A stretch of DNA of 64,000 nucleotides from UBA1161 sp002311745 (lineage in GTDB: Bacteria > Planctomycetota > Phycisphaerae > Tepidisphaerales > Tepidisphaeraceae). A program made the position numbers and the translations under genes. Shown here piece by piece: positions 1-9,081 of the stretch (the first letter of the stretch is position 1; every line of letters begins with the position of its first letter). The notes under the pieces were generated by a model, which saw nothing but the letters and a program-made list of their open reading frames with translations, did not search any database and had not been told where the DNA came from. The DNA is taken from positions 62,001-126,000 of the forward strand of contig JBEKAB010000001.1 in assembly GCA_050018415.1 (NCBI GenBank), written 5' to 3'.

Positions 1-2102
1 ATGTCGTGCGCGCGGGCCAGCGTGCGCACGCGATCCCCGACGCGATTGAGCCACTTGCGAGCCTTGGGGGGCATGTCCGGTTGGTTGATGGACAGCAGCG
101 CCACGATCCCGGCCAGGTTGTTCTTGACGCGATGATTCAACTCGCGGAGCAACGTCGCCCTGGCGTCGGCGTCGGCGCGCGTGCGCTGGTAGAGCCGGGA
201 ATTCTCAATGGCCATCGCCGCACGCACGGCCAGGAGTTGGCTCAAGCTGATCTGCTCCGGTGAGAACGATCCGGATTTGACACGCGTAAAGGTCAGCAGC
301 CCAATGGGATTGACGCCGGCGCCCATCATCGGCACGAACAGGAGACTGCCACAGGGCAGGCGCTTGCGGAACGGGGCATAGAGGGTCGGATTATCCGGCC
401 CGCCGTTCTCCACGACGATGACGCGCCGCTCCCGAAACGCCCGTCCCGACTGCGACCCTTCGATCGGATATCGCGTTCCCACCAGGTCGGGAGCATAATC
501 CTTGGTCATCGCCGCCAGAACGAGCTCGTTGGGATTTTCCGACGCGAGGCCCACCTGACACAAATCCATCTCCAACGGCACCGGAGCGAACTGCACGATT
601 CCCTGGAGGATCTGGTCCATCGAGCCATATTGCGCGACGAGATTGTTGATGACGGCGAACAGTGCATCGCGTTGCTCAAGCAGCCGATTGCGCGACGCCA
701 GGGCCTGGCCGGCTTGCTCGTACATTCTGTCATTGGCGATGGCGACGGCGGCGAGCATGCCCCACAGTTCCGCCAGGCGAATGTCCTCCGCACTGAAATC
801 CCGGACCTTCTGCTGACCCAGGATCATCACTCCGATGGTCTTTTGGCCAACCAACAACGGGACTTCCAGCATGGACCGCAAGCCGTATGGGTCGGTCAAG
901 GCTCGATTCATGGGCACCGTTATGCGGTCGAGGTCGGGCATGGCGATGGGCCGGCGCCCGTCCATGCACCGCTTGGTGGTTGGCAGCTTATCCAATGGAA
1001 ATTCGCGGCCTTTAAGCGAGGGCTGAACGCCCGCATCCACCACGAACTGGAGCGACCGCCTTTGCTCATCCAGTACGGCGACGGCCGACATCGACATCGA
1101 CATCAGCTCGCGTGCCGCCTCCGCCAACCGCGGCCAGACCTCGCCGGTGGAGCCGACTTTGCTCAAGACCACGGCGGAGGTCTCGGCCAGTTTCTCCAGA
1201 GCGTTGAGTTGCTGCTGGACCCGACGGTCGTTCTGAAAGCGCAACTGATATCCCTGCCACACGCTGGCCACGAACAACACCAAGCCGGCCAGCCATGTCC
1301 ACAGCGCCCAATTCGGTGCCTTGTCAACGTGCTGATCGACGAATGCCTTCGTTGGCGCCAAGTTCAGTTGCCAGGTTCGGTCCAGAACCTGCATGGGCGC
1401 CGGTGGCAAATCCACTACGGCCGCATCCGTCGGCGAAGACCGGGCCGGTACGCGGTACACCGTCTGCCCCTGGTCCGTCAGTTCCAGGATAAAGCGCCCC
1501 TCGAACGAGGGATCCATCAGATCCCGCAGGGCCATGGACAGGCGCAGCTGATAGATGACGGCTCCTTGGGAGCCGACGCTTTTGCCGTCGATGCCGGGTA
1601 GCGCCACGTCGAGGAGCGGCCCAAACTTTGAACCGGATTCCGGGCTGCCCGCCGCTTCCCGTTTTGTCTGGGCGCGAGCGACCAGCTCCGACCAGGGTGG
1701 ACCCAGCTTCTGCCACGGGGCAAACGGCGCGGCCTGGCCTTGGACTTGGCGGCAGACACCCTGAGGGTCCACCCAGGCGATCGTGGCGATCGCCGGACCC
1801 CATGAACCGACATCCTTGACTTCGGCGACGAACGCGCTTTCGGTGGCAAATCGCCCGGCTTCCCAGCGCCATCTCACCGCTCTGACGGCGCCGCCCAGGT
1901 CCCGCTCGCCCCGCGTCGCCAGGCGCCCGGCGAAATAGGTCGCTTCCGACTGCGCTTGGGCTCGGCCATTGATGCGCTCCAGATGCCAGATCATCACCGT
2001 CAGGCCAATAACGACCGCCAGCATGAAGGCCGGAAGCGCCCACATCGAGCGCCCAAGCGACGCTACGCTCGCAACACTGAATCTGGTCAGGTACCTGGGC
2101 AT
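1..2102 (-). CDS. Sensor histidine kinase with two GAF domains (HisKA_2 type), C-terminus beyond window
   Basis: Seen: an open frame runs from ATG at 2102 off the left edge (700 codons, no stop), so it would be missed by any stop-to-stop ORF call. A TM segment lies at residues ~21-41, then an extracytoplasmic region and a second TM at ~263-285. Two GAF-like regions follow (~300-445 and ~480-640). The last visible part carries RELNHRVKNNL, the phosphoacceptor box of HisKA_2 kinases, with His657. The ATP-binding domain must lie outside the window. The nearest in-frame upstream stop is that of the PDZ gene (2166-2168), and no other start lies between, which fixes the start. It is last in the sigma/anti-sigma/PDZ operon, 63 bases after the PDZ gene. 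Inferred role: membrane sensor of an unknown signal. Confidence 0.85.
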   Translation of the reverse strand, partial: MPRYLTRFSVASVASLGRSMWALPAFMLAVVIGLTVMIWHLERINGRAQAQSEATYFAGRLATRGERDLGGAVRAVRWRWEAGRFATESAFVAEVKDVGSWGPAIATIAWVDPQGVCRQVQGQAAPFAPWQKLGPPWSELVARAQTKREAAGSPESGSKFGPLLDVALPGIDGKSVGSQGAVIYQLRLSMALRDLMDPSFEGRFILELTDQGQTVYRVPARSSPTDAAVVDLPPAPMQVLDRTWQLNLAPTKAFVDQHVDKAPNWALWTWLAGLVLFVASVWQGYQLRFQNDRRVQQQLNALEKLAETSAVVLSKVGSTGEVWPRLAEAARELMSMSMSAVAVLDEQRRSLQFVVDAGVQPSLKGREFPLDKLPTTKRCMDGRRPIAMPDLDRITVPMNRALTDPYGLRSMLEVPLLVGQKTIGVMILGQQKVRDFSAEDIRLAELWGMLAAVAIANDRMYEQAGQALASRNRLLEQRDALFAVINNLVAQYGSMDQILQGIVQFAPVPLEMDLCQVGLASENPNELVLAAMTKDYAPDLVGTRYPIEGSQSGRAFRERRVIVVENGGPDNPTLYAPFRKRLPCGSLLFVPMMGAGVNPIGLLTFTRVKSGSFSPEQISLSQLLAVRAAMAIENSRLYQRTRADADARATLLRELNHRVKNNLAGIVALLSINQPDMPPKARKWLNRVGDRVRTLARAHD

Positions 2103-2165
2103 GAACGCGGCAGCGGCATTGTACCCGCGATGGCACGAATCGCATTCGAACCCGCCAGCGCGGTC

Positions 2166-3263
2166 TCATGGCACTTGGAGATCGACGGTGATCGTCAGGC
2201 GCTGGCCGTTGCGAAGGACTAGAATGTCGGTCTTTCCACGGCGAGTGGCAATGGCAGCGGCAAAGGAGGGTACATCGCCAACGGACTGACCGGCCAGGGC
2301 GAGGATCAGGTCGTTGGGTTGCAGGCCGGCTTTTTCGGCAACAGAGCCGGCGACCACGCCCACCACGCGCAGCGCCCCAGTGGCGCCACGCGACTCGCTT
2401 TTGCGCTGGGGATCGTCCTGGGCGACCGATCGCACCGCCACGCCCAATACGGCCCGTCGCACCTGGCCGTGCTCGATCAGCTCGCGCGTCAGCGGCTGGT
2501 AGACCGCCAGCGAGAAGAATCTGCCGGCCTGGGAGATTCCCGCGATGTGACCATCCAGGGTCACCAGCGCGGCCTGGTCCGGCCCCTCCCCCAGCCAGAC
2601 GGCCAGGCGGCACATCGCCGGATTCAGCGGCACCACCATCAACAGGCTGCCCGGCTGAGGGATGTCTGTCGCCACCGCCGCGGGCTTCACCTCGCCGTCT
2701 TGCAGTTGCAGAACCGTCAGTTCCGCCGGCCGATCCGACGCCACAAACGTCGCCAAAACCAGCTTCCCATCCGCCAACAGCACCTGCACGGGCGCACGGA
2801 AATCCTCCCGCTGGGTAAATCGCGGGACGACCACGTGGCGATCCTGGTCGATCACCACCCCCACCGTGTTGGGAACGAAGCGGCCCAACTGCCACAGAAT
2901 GAGGTGCGGACTGGGAGCCGTTGTGGCGTCGGACGGCGCCGTGGTCGGGGCGATATCCTCACGAACGAAGAACTGGCCCTGTTGCCGTTCGATCTCTTCC
3001 AACTGGCGGCGAGCGTCGGGATCAAGTCGCGAGGCCCATTTGGCCAGCGGATCCTCGCCGGCCGCGAAAAACGCCACGCCCGGCAACTGCACGCGCACGA
3101 TGCTGGGTGCCGCCTGATTGTAAAGGGATTGTGTCTCGCGATTCAGCTCATCCAGAAGCGGACGGGTCGCAGGCGAATGGTCTTGGCCGCGCGCGGCGCC
3201 GGCCATGACGCACAGCAATAGCGCGGCGCAAGAGCGCCGCCAGAGGTCTGCAAACCGCACCAT
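2166..3263 (-). CDS. Secreted PDZ-domain protein with a degenerate trypsin-like domain
   Basis: 365 residues. Seen: N-terminal signal peptide (Arg-rich start, AALLLCVMAGAARG, residues ~1-26). The middle (~45-265) has the layout of an HtrA/DegP-like beta-barrel protease, and a C-terminal PDZ domain (~270-360) contains GSVAEKAGLQPNDLILAL. The GNSGGP serine motif of active HtrA proteases is absent; the matching stretch reads LVTLDGHIAGIS. Inference: a non-catalytic periplasmic sensor or scaffold rather than a protease. It sits 27 bases after the anti-sigma gene and before the sensor kinase, so an envelope-stress role resembling that of DegS/HtrA partners of ECF systems is plausible but unproven. 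Confidence 0.75.
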   Translation of the reverse strand: MVRFADLWRRSCAALLLCVMAGAARGQDHSPATRPLLDELNRETQSLYNQAAPSIVRVQLPGVAFFAAGEDPLAKWASRLDPDARRQLEEIERQQGQFFVREDIAPTTAPSDATTAPSPHLILWQLGRFVPNTVGVVIDQDRHVVVPRFTQREDFRAPVQVLLADGKLVLATFVASDRPAELTVLQLQDGEVKPAAVATDIPQPGSLLMVVPLNPAMCRLAVWLGEGPDQAALVTLDGHIAGISQAGRFFSLAVYQPLTRELIEHGQVRRAVLGVAVRSVAQDDPQRKSESRGATGALRVVGVVAGSVAEKAGLQPNDLILALAGQSVGDVPSFAAAIATRRGKTDILVLRNGQRLTITVDLQVP

Positions 3264-3290
3264 GAACGATCCGTCCGAACTACGCCGCCT

Positions 3291-3896
3291 TTAGAATTGA
3301 TCGCCGGCGGGCACCACCTCGTGGATGCCGCCGCGATTGGCTTGCGCTTTGGCCAAATCGTCGATAAATTGCCGGGCCTCGTCAAACGTGTTGAACTGGG
3401 GAGCAGCGACCACCCGCCCGGAGGAGTCGCTAACAGTGACGACGAATTTGCCGCCGCCCAGCATCGCCCCAGGTCCGCCGCCCAGCGTCGGTCCGGGTCC
3501 CCCGCCCAAACTGGCCTGGTGCGTTGCTGTCACCGTAGCGCCGCGCCACAGCCCCGCCCACCGATCGTGTCCCATCCAGCCCAGGCCGATTCCGATCATG
3601 ATGCATGCCGCAGCCGTCATGATCGTCCTGAGCGAGCCACTGACGCGCGCGCGGGCGTCCTGCCGTCGCGCTTCGCGCAGGATGTTGTCCTGCAATTGCG
3701 TGAGGGCATCGTCATTGGGTTCCAGGGAGGTCCAGACGACCTGCCGCATGCCGGCCTCGGCGCGCAGGCGATCCAATTCGGCCGTCAGTTCCTCCTCCAC
3801 GGCCAGCCGCCGCCATAGTCCCTCGCATTCGCTGATCGGCATTTCGCCGTCGAGATACGCCTGAAGCAGTGCCAAATCGTTGTCGTTAACGGCCAT
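3291..3896 (-). CDS. Putative anti-sigma factor, single-pass membrane protein
   Basis: 201 residues. The N-terminal ~75 residues have the anti-sigma layout (LLQAYLDGEM then a helical, acidic stretch), but the His/Cys zinc ligands of ZAS-type anti-sigmas are missing. One TM segment at ~95-112 (IMTAAACIMIGIGLGWM) is followed by an extracytoplasmic tail with two GGGPG repeats and a short C-terminal domain. It starts 9 bases after the ECF sigma stop, the usual cognate arrangement. The assignment rests on context and topology, not on a diagnostic motif. Confidence 0.75.
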   Translation of the reverse strand: MAVNDNDLALLQAYLDGEMPISECEGLWRRLAVEEELTAELDRLRAEAGMRQVVWTSLEPNDDALTQLQDNILREARRQDARARVSGSLRTIMTAAACIMIGIGLGWMGHDRWAGLWRGATVTATHQASLGGGPGPTLGGGPGAMLGGGKFVVTVSDSSGRVVAAPQFNTFDEARQFIDDLAKAQANRGGIHEVVPAGDQF

Positions 3897-3905
3897 GATT
3901 TTCCC

Positions 3906-4442
3906 TCAATCCTGATTCACGTACGCCCGGAGCATCTCACCCAGTTGCCGGCGACCGCGGTGAATCCAGGTCTTCACCTGCGGGATGCTGGCGTCGAGGG
4001 ATTCGGCGATTTGGGCGTAAGACATTTTTTCGTACTCGCACAACACCAAGGCCGCGCGAAAATTGTCCGGAAGGCGATCGATAGCGCGGCGAACCTGCAG
4101 GATCGTTTCGCTCTCCATCACTTGCCGGCCCGGCGAATGCACCTGGGCGGCCTCCAGGGTGTCGTCGATCAAGCTGGCCATGCGGGGCTGGCGAAGCATA
4201 CGAAGAGCCTCATTGACCACCGTCCTCCGCACCAATCCGCCGGGCTGACGCCAGTCATATCGGTGACGATGCTGGTACAGATTCATAAAGGCCTGCTGTA
4301 CAACATCTTCCGGCGAAGCGCGGTTGCCCACAATGGCCCGCGCCACCGCCAGCAGCCGCCGCGAATGCTGCCGTACCGCCTGCTCAAACAATTCCTCCGT
4401 CGTCGCCACTTTGGCTTGCGGACTTGTCTCATCGGTTGACAC
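3906..4442 (-). CDS. ECF RNA polymerase sigma factor
   Basis: 178 residues. Region 2 (~20-85) contains the core-binding helix around SPEDVVQQAFMNLYQH. Region 4 (~118-170) contains LPDNFRAALVL and the HTH SYAQIAESLDASIPQVKTWI. No region 1 or 3, as expected for the ECF group. Start is a GTG at 4442 with GGAG seven bases upstream; no ATG is available in the N-terminal part. It is the first gene of the operon with the anti-sigma, PDZ and histidine kinase genes. Target promoters cannot be deduced here. Confidence 0.92.
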   Translation of the reverse strand: MSTDETSPQAKVATTEELFEQAVRQHSRRLLAVARAIVGNRASPEDVVQQAFMNLYQHRHRYDWRQPGGLVRRTVVNEALRMLRQPRMASLIDDTLEAAQVHSPGRQVMESETILQVRRAIDRLPDNFRAALVLCEYEKMSYAQIAESLDASIPQVKTWIHRGRRQLGEMLRAYVNQD

Positions 4443-4576
4443 GCGCCGACTCCGGGAAAGTTACAGTATATCTTATCGCGCCTTTGCCCATTCTTCCTGA
4501 ATTGCACTTGCCGTACAATCCGCAGCCCTAAAGTCCAACGTTTAATCCCGAAATCCTAACCAAAGGAACCCTAATC

Positions 4577-5578
4577 ATGAACGTGTCCTCTATGCCTCGC
4601 CGCCAACTGGGCAAATCCGGGCTTGTGGTTTCGGCTCTGGGCTTGGGCTGCATGGGCATGTCCGAATTCTACGGCCAGGGCAACGATGAAGAATCCACCC
4701 GCGTCATCCATCGCAGCATCGAGCTGGGCATGAACTTTTTGGACACGGCCGACATGTACGGCCTGGGACGAAACGAGCAACTGGTCGGACGCGCCATCCG
4801 CGACCGGCGGCACAAGGTGACTCTGGCCACCAAGTTCGGCAACGTCCGCAGCGCGGACGGCGCGTTTTTGGACGTCAACGGCAAGCCCGATTACGTGCGC
4901 ACCGCCTGCGACGCCAGCCTCCAGCGCCTGGGTATCGACGTCATCGATTTGTACTACCAGCATCGCGTCGATCCCAAGACGCCCATCGAGGAGACCGTCG
5001 GCGCCATGGCGGAGCTGGTGAAAAAGGGGAAGGTTCGCTACCTGGGCCTGTCCGAAGCGGGAGCCGGCACGCTGCGGCGGGCGGTCAAGATTCATCCTAT
5101 CGCCGCACTACAAACCGAATATTCGCTCTGGACGCGAGACGTCGAAGCGGAAATTCTGCCCACGTGCCGCGAGCTCGGCATCGGCTTTGTCGCTTACAGC
5201 CCGCTGGGACGTGGATTTCTCACCGGGGCGTTGAAGAAGCCGGAGGATCTTTCCGCCGGCGACCGGCGACTGGCGTTCCCACGATTCCAAGGGGAAAACT
5301 TTCAGAAGAATGTTGAGTCGGTCAAAAAGATCGAACAGCTCGCCTCCCGCAAGCGGTGCAGGCCGTCGCAACTGGCGCTGGCCTGGGTGCTGTCGCGCGG
5401 CCAGGACATCGTGCCGATCCCCGGCACCAAGAAGCTGAAATACCTGGAAGAAAACGCGGCGGCCGTCCGCGTGAGGCTCAGCAAATCCGAAGTGGCCGAA
5501 ATTGAGCAGGTGGTTCCGCCTGGCGTTGCCGCCGGCGAGCGCTATTTTGCCGAGGGCATGGGAGCCCTGAACCGCTGA
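4577..5578 (+). CDS. Aldo/keto reductase
   Basis: 333 residues, full length for the (alpha/beta)8-barrel NADPH-dependent aldo/keto reductases. The catalytic tetrad is visible: Asp56, Tyr61 (DTADMYG), Lys86 (ATKFG) and His129 (YYQHRVD). C-terminal SPLGRGFLTG and PIPGTKK fit the AKR11/13-like, quinone- or aldehyde-reducing group. Its substrate is unknown. It is a single plus-strand gene between two minus-strand operons, with AAAGGAACC ~10 bases before the ATG as ribosome binding site. Confidence 0.9.
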   Translation: MNVSSMPRRQLGKSGLVVSALGLGCMGMSEFYGQGNDEESTRVIHRSIELGMNFLDTADMYGLGRNEQLVGRAIRDRRHKVTLATKFGNVRSADGAFLDVNGKPDYVRTACDASLQRLGIDVIDLYYQHRVDPKTPIEETVGAMAELVKKGKVRYLGLSEAGAGTLRRAVKIHPIAALQTEYSLWTRDVEAEILPTCRELGIGFVAYSPLGRGFLTGALKKPEDLSAGDRRLAFPRFQGENFQKNVESVKKIEQLASRKRCRPSQLALAWVLSRGQDIVPIPGTKKLKYLEENAAAVRVRLSKSEVAEIEQVVPPGVAAGERYFAEGMGALNR

Positions 5579-5608
5579 ATTCAACCGGGAGGACGCCGGC
5601 CTGCGCTT

Positions 5609-6145
5609 CTACGCCACGCGCTCGTAGGTTCCGATCAATTCGCCCTGGGCCAGAACATGGCCCTGCATCGCCTTGAGCAACTGATTCTTGTCCGGAGAGC
5701 CAGTCACAGCGAGCGGCTGGTCCAGGGCAAAGAGCTGGAAGAAGTAGCGATGCACGCCATGGCCGATGGGCGGCCTGGGGCCCAGGTACCCTTCCTTGCC
5801 GGCGTAGTTCTTGCTCTGCCGCGCGCCGACGGGATTGCCGACTTCCGCGCGCTGGGGGACATTTTCCGGCAGGCTGTCGGCTTGCGGCGGAATCTTGTAC
5901 ATGATCCAGTGCAAACAGGGCTGCGGCGTCGGTGCATCCGGATCTTCGCAGACCAGCACCAGTTCCCGTGCTCCGCTGGGCACGCCGGTCCAACGCAGCG
6001 GCGGTGAAACGCCCTGCTCGTCCTGCGTGTATTTCCGGGGGATGGGCTTGCCGGGCCCAAATGCGGCACTGCTTACGGCAATGGTCTTTTGGGCCTGCTT
6101 GAGCATCCGCCCCAAATTCGCTTCGGCTTTATCCACGATGGCCAT
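5609..6145 (-). CDS. YbhB/YbcL-family PEBP (Raf-kinase-inhibitor-like) protein
   Basis: 178 residues. PEBP signature motifs are present: CEDPDAP, CLHWIMYKIP and the GPRPPIGHGVHRYFF ligand-pocket segment. No signal peptide, so probably cytoplasmic. Bacterial members bind phosphate-like or small hydrophobic ligands, and their physiological role is poorly known. It is the last gene of the ATP-grasp/alpha-E/transglutaminase operon, 11 bases after the transglutaminase gene, suggesting co-expression. Confidence 0.88.
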   Translation of the reverse strand: MAIVDKAEANLGRMLKQAQKTIAVSSAAFGPGKPIPRKYTQDEQGVSPPLRWTGVPSGARELVLVCEDPDAPTPQPCLHWIMYKIPPQADSLPENVPQRAEVGNPVGARQSKNYAGKEGYLGPRPPIGHGVHRYFFQLFALDQPLAVTGSPDKNQLLKAMQGHVLAQGELIGTYERVA

Positions 6146-6156
6146 GGGTTCCTCCT

Positions 6157-7119
6157 CTATTGCTGCTGTTGATGCTCCTGCTGCTGATTGGCGAATTCAC
6201 GTTGGCCGGGGTAGCCCGAGGCGTAGGTGGGAATGTCCAATGACTGGAGGCGTTCGGCAGCCAGTTCGGTGGGAATCGCCGCAAGCTCCGCGGTTTTGAC
6301 GGTGACGTCGATGATTTCGGTGGCATTACCGCGGTAGACACCGCGATTGGGGGGGACATCGCGGAAATCGCGGCCGATGCCGACCTTCACGAATTGGCCG
6401 GCAACCACGGCGCGGTTGGCCGCATCGAATCCGACCCAGCCGGCCGACGGAAACAGCAACTCGCACCAGGCGTGGGTCTGCGCGTAGCCGCGGGAACGCT
6501 CGGAGACCGGGTGAATGAATCCGCTGACGTAGCGGGCGGGGATGCGCAGGGCGCGGGCCAGGCCGATCATGAGGTGCGTGAAATCCTGGCAGACGCCGAA
6601 CCCCGTCTCCAGGATTTCGGTGATCGGGCTGGCCGAAGTGGTGATCCCTTTTTTGTAGGTGAACTTGTCGTCGATGAGGTACAGCATGCGCAGGGCCAGT
6701 TCGCCCAAGCTGGTTCCCTGGCCCGGCTCCAGGTACTGGGCCAGCTCGCGCAGCTTGGGGCCATCGACGATCGGTCCGCCGAATTGCAGGTAATCGTAAA
6801 CGGTGTAGTCGTAGGCATCGGGAGCGATCGGCCATTGGTCGCGGAAGCGCTCCGGCTGTTTGTGCGGGCGGTCCGTCTCCACGACGCTGGTGGCGAGGAT
6901 GCGAATCCGGTTGTGAAAGCCGTTGACGGAAAACGTGTGCACGGTGTTGCCCAGCCAGTCGAAATAGCTGCTGACGCTGGTGGGCGGGCCGATGGCCAGG
7001 TCGAACGAGAGCCGGTGCTGGTCCTGCTCCTGCCGCGGCACCATGCGCAGCTCCATGATCGACTCGCTGATCATGTCCGAATAGCGAAGATCGGTTTGGT
7101 GAGTAATCTTTAGCAGCAT
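6157..7119 (-). CDS. Transglutaminase-like protease/amidase family protein (copy 1)
   Basis: 320 residues. N-terminal beta-rich bacterial transglutaminase-like domain (~1-85), then the catalytic core with triad Cys177 (GFGVCQDF), His216 (THAWCE) and Asp232 (GFDAAN). The C-terminus is Gln-rich (NQQQEHQQQQ). The open frame extends upstream to 7398, but ATG 7119 gives the family N-terminus (MLLKITHQTDLRYS) and lies 7 bases after the neighbouring stop, so it was chosen. Members cleave or form isopeptide/amide bonds. It is paralogous to the adjacent gene; the pair sits with ATP-grasp and alpha-E genes. Confidence 0.88.
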   Translation of the reverse strand: MLLKITHQTDLRYSDMISESIMELRMVPRQEQDQHRLSFDLAIGPPTSVSSYFDWLGNTVHTFSVNGFHNRIRILATSVVETDRPHKQPERFRDQWPIAPDAYDYTVYDYLQFGGPIVDGPKLRELAQYLEPGQGTSLGELALRMLYLIDDKFTYKKGITTSASPITEILETGFGVCQDFTHLMIGLARALRIPARYVSGFIHPVSERSRGYAQTHAWCELLFPSAGWVGFDAANRAVVAGQFVKVGIGRDFRDVPPNRGVYRGNATEIIDVTVKTAELAAIPTELAAERLQSLDIPTYASGYPGQREFANQQQEHQQQQ

Positions 7120-7126
7120 GGGTTGA

Positions 7127-8029
7127 TCAAACCTCCGTGACTTCGACGGCGACGGACATTTTTTCCGTTGCCGGCGTGAAGAGGGTGCCGCTGGTGGGCG
7201 CGGTGTCGCGGTAATGGCGGCCGTAGCCGACGCAGATGTGGTTGGTCTGCGGCAGCACGCCGTTGGTCGGGTCGAATCCCTTCCATCCGATGTGCGGTAT
7301 GTAAAGCTGCACCCACGCGTGGCTGGATTCGGACCGTGCCCGGCTGGCGCCCGTGCCGGTGTAAATGTATCCGCACACGTATCGCGCCGGGATTCCAAGC
7401 ATCCGCGCCATGCAGATCAACAGATTCGCAAAATCCTGGCAGACGCCGGCCCGCCGGGTCATGAACTCGTACGCGGTGGTGTGCAGCCCCGTGCTGCCGG
7501 GCGTGTATTCGTACTGGCGAAACAGCGTCAGGTTGATGGCAAACAGCGTTTCCATCAAATCGCGATTGTTCCTCTCCACGAATCCCATGGCGTATTGGTA
7601 GATTTCCTGAAGCTGCGTGACGGGCAATTCCTCGGGCGTCAGATACGGCGCCAGCATCATCCGCTCCCAGGGCATCCAGACCAGCGGGAACGACGGCCGG
7701 ATGAGCAGCTTGGCAAACGCAAAGGGGTCCACGTCCAGAAGCTGCACCTGTGACTCGGCGGCAATCGTCAGCTCGGTGTACGGCTGCTCGAGGCTGAAGC
7801 GCGTCGCCCAGTTCCCGAAGACGTCCTCGTATTCGATGAGCTGTCCTGCGGGTGAAACGCGCAGGCGGTAATCGAGGACGGTTTGCCTCCAATCGTCGAT
7901 GGGGCGCAGATGCAACTCGTGCGTGCTGCGCTGCACCGGCCGGTCGTAGGCGTAGCGCGTGCGGTGGCGCACGCGCAGGCGGCGCGTGCGCAACGTCTGG
8001 GCCGGGCTGGTGAGCAGGGTGTCGGTCAT
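7127..8029 (-). CDS. Transglutaminase-like protease/amidase family protein (copy 2)
   Basis: 300 residues. Same architecture as its downstream paralogue: N-terminal beta-domain opening with LRVRHRTRYAYDRPV, and a core with Cys197 (GVCQDF), His237 (SSHAWVQL) and Asp253 (GFDPTN), so apparently active. ATG 8029 chosen over longer in-frame starts because it gives the conserved N-terminus 13 bases after the alpha-E stop. Known family context: this type co-occurs with circularly permuted ATP-grasp and alpha-E proteins, proposed to process or ligate peptides. Substrate unknown. Confidence 0.88.
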   Translation of the reverse strand: MTDTLLTSPAQTLRTRRLRVRHRTRYAYDRPVQRSTHELHLRPIDDWRQTVLDYRLRVSPAGQLIEYEDVFGNWATRFSLEQPYTELTIAAESQVQLLDVDPFAFAKLLIRPSFPLVWMPWERMMLAPYLTPEELPVTQLQEIYQYAMGFVERNNRDLMETLFAINLTLFRQYEYTPGSTGLHTTAYEFMTRRAGVCQDFANLLICMARMLGIPARYVCGYIYTGTGASRARSESSHAWVQLYIPHIGWKGFDPTNGVLPQTNHICVGYGRHYRDTAPTSGTLFTPATEKMSVAVEVTEV

Positions 8030-8042
8030 CGCACGCTTTCCA

Positions 8043-9080
8043 TCACAGCAGAAAATACGATTGTTGCACGGCCAGCGCCGCGTCGTGGCCGGCGCTCTGG
8101 ATGCGCTGCAGGTAATTGCCCAGACCCTCGGCCACGATCTCGCCGATCTCGGCGTATTCCAATTGCGCGTCCAGGCGTCCCAGGATTCGCTCGGCCGGGT
8201 CGATGACCCCGCCGCGGGTGCCGGAACGGATCGCCGTGATCGACGCCAGCGCGCTACGCACCGAGAATCGCACGGAGCGCGGAAAATCCGGCTCGAGGAT
8301 GAGAAACCCCGCCACGCGGAACGGGTCCATGTCCCCCACGTGATTGCGACGGTAGGCCTCGATCGCGCAGCAGCTCCGCAGCACGGCCATCCAGTGAATG
8401 TTGCGCAGCGTGTTTTCCAGCATCTGCTCCGACGCCTTGAGAATGTCGAACTTGGTTTGGATGATGCGGCAGGTGACGTCGATGCGCTCCAGGTATTTGC
8501 CCAGCTGGGCAAACAGCCAGCGCTGATCGTGAGCCAGGGTCTGATCGGTCAGGCCCTGAAAGAGCATGGACCCGGTCATGACCGAGCGCCAGACGCTGTC
8601 GGGAGATTCCTCGAAACGTGCCGGGGCGTCCTCGGCGCGCAGCGACCAATACAGCGCATTGAGATGCTCCCACATTTCCGCGGAGATGTTTTCGCGGATT
8701 CCTCGGGCGTTTTCGCGGGCGCGGGTGATGCAGTTGACGATGCTGTTGGGATTGTCCGCATCGATCGTCAAATGCTGGGCGACGCGGATGGAGATGTCGC
8801 CGTTGGCTTCGGGCAGCTCCGCAAGGCGCAGGATGGTGAGGATGCTCTGCCATTGCCGGGCGACCATGGCGGGTGCCAGATCGCCCATGTCGATCAGCAC
8901 GTTGGCATTGACCAAAAGCAATCGAGCGACGTGCTCGGCCCGCTCGACGTAGCGCGCCATCCAGTACATGGCATCGGCGTCGCGCGCCAGCATCGGCCGG
9001 GCGGAACTGGGCAAGGGCGGGGAGGCGATGCCCATCGTCGTAAATCCGCGCGCCGGCGTGTTGTCCGCTGTCGAAGGCAT
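8043..9080 (-). CDS. Alpha-E domain-containing protein (DUF403)
   Basis: 345 residues, mostly alpha-helical. The alpha-E signature is clear at the start (ARDADAMYWMARYVERAEHVARLL), followed by conserved NSI-V-CI-RARENARGIRE and the C-terminal helical repeat. ATG 9080 is one base beyond the ATP-grasp stop, so translation is probably coupled. Biochemical function is unknown; comparative genomics places it with DUF404/407 ATP-grasp and transglutaminase partners, as here. Confidence 0.9.
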   Translation of the reverse strand: MPSTADNTPARGFTTMGIASPPLPSSARPMLARDADAMYWMARYVERAEHVARLLLVNANVLIDMGDLAPAMVARQWQSILTILRLAELPEANGDISIRVAQHLTIDADNPNSIVNCITRARENARGIRENISAEMWEHLNALYWSLRAEDAPARFEESPDSVWRSVMTGSMLFQGLTDQTLAHDQRWLFAQLGKYLERIDVTCRIIQTKFDILKASEQMLENTLRNIHWMAVLRSCCAIEAYRRNHVGDMDPFRVAGFLILEPDFPRSVRFSVRSALASITAIRSGTRGGVIDPAERILGRLDAQLEYAEIGEIVAEGLGNYLQRIQSAGHDAALAVQQSYFLL

Positions 9081-9081
9081 A

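Noticed and set aside
1324..2895. 523-codon minus-strand frame overlapping the PDZ and kinase genes
   Set aside because: Out of frame with both; the PDZ protein and the kinase explain the region.
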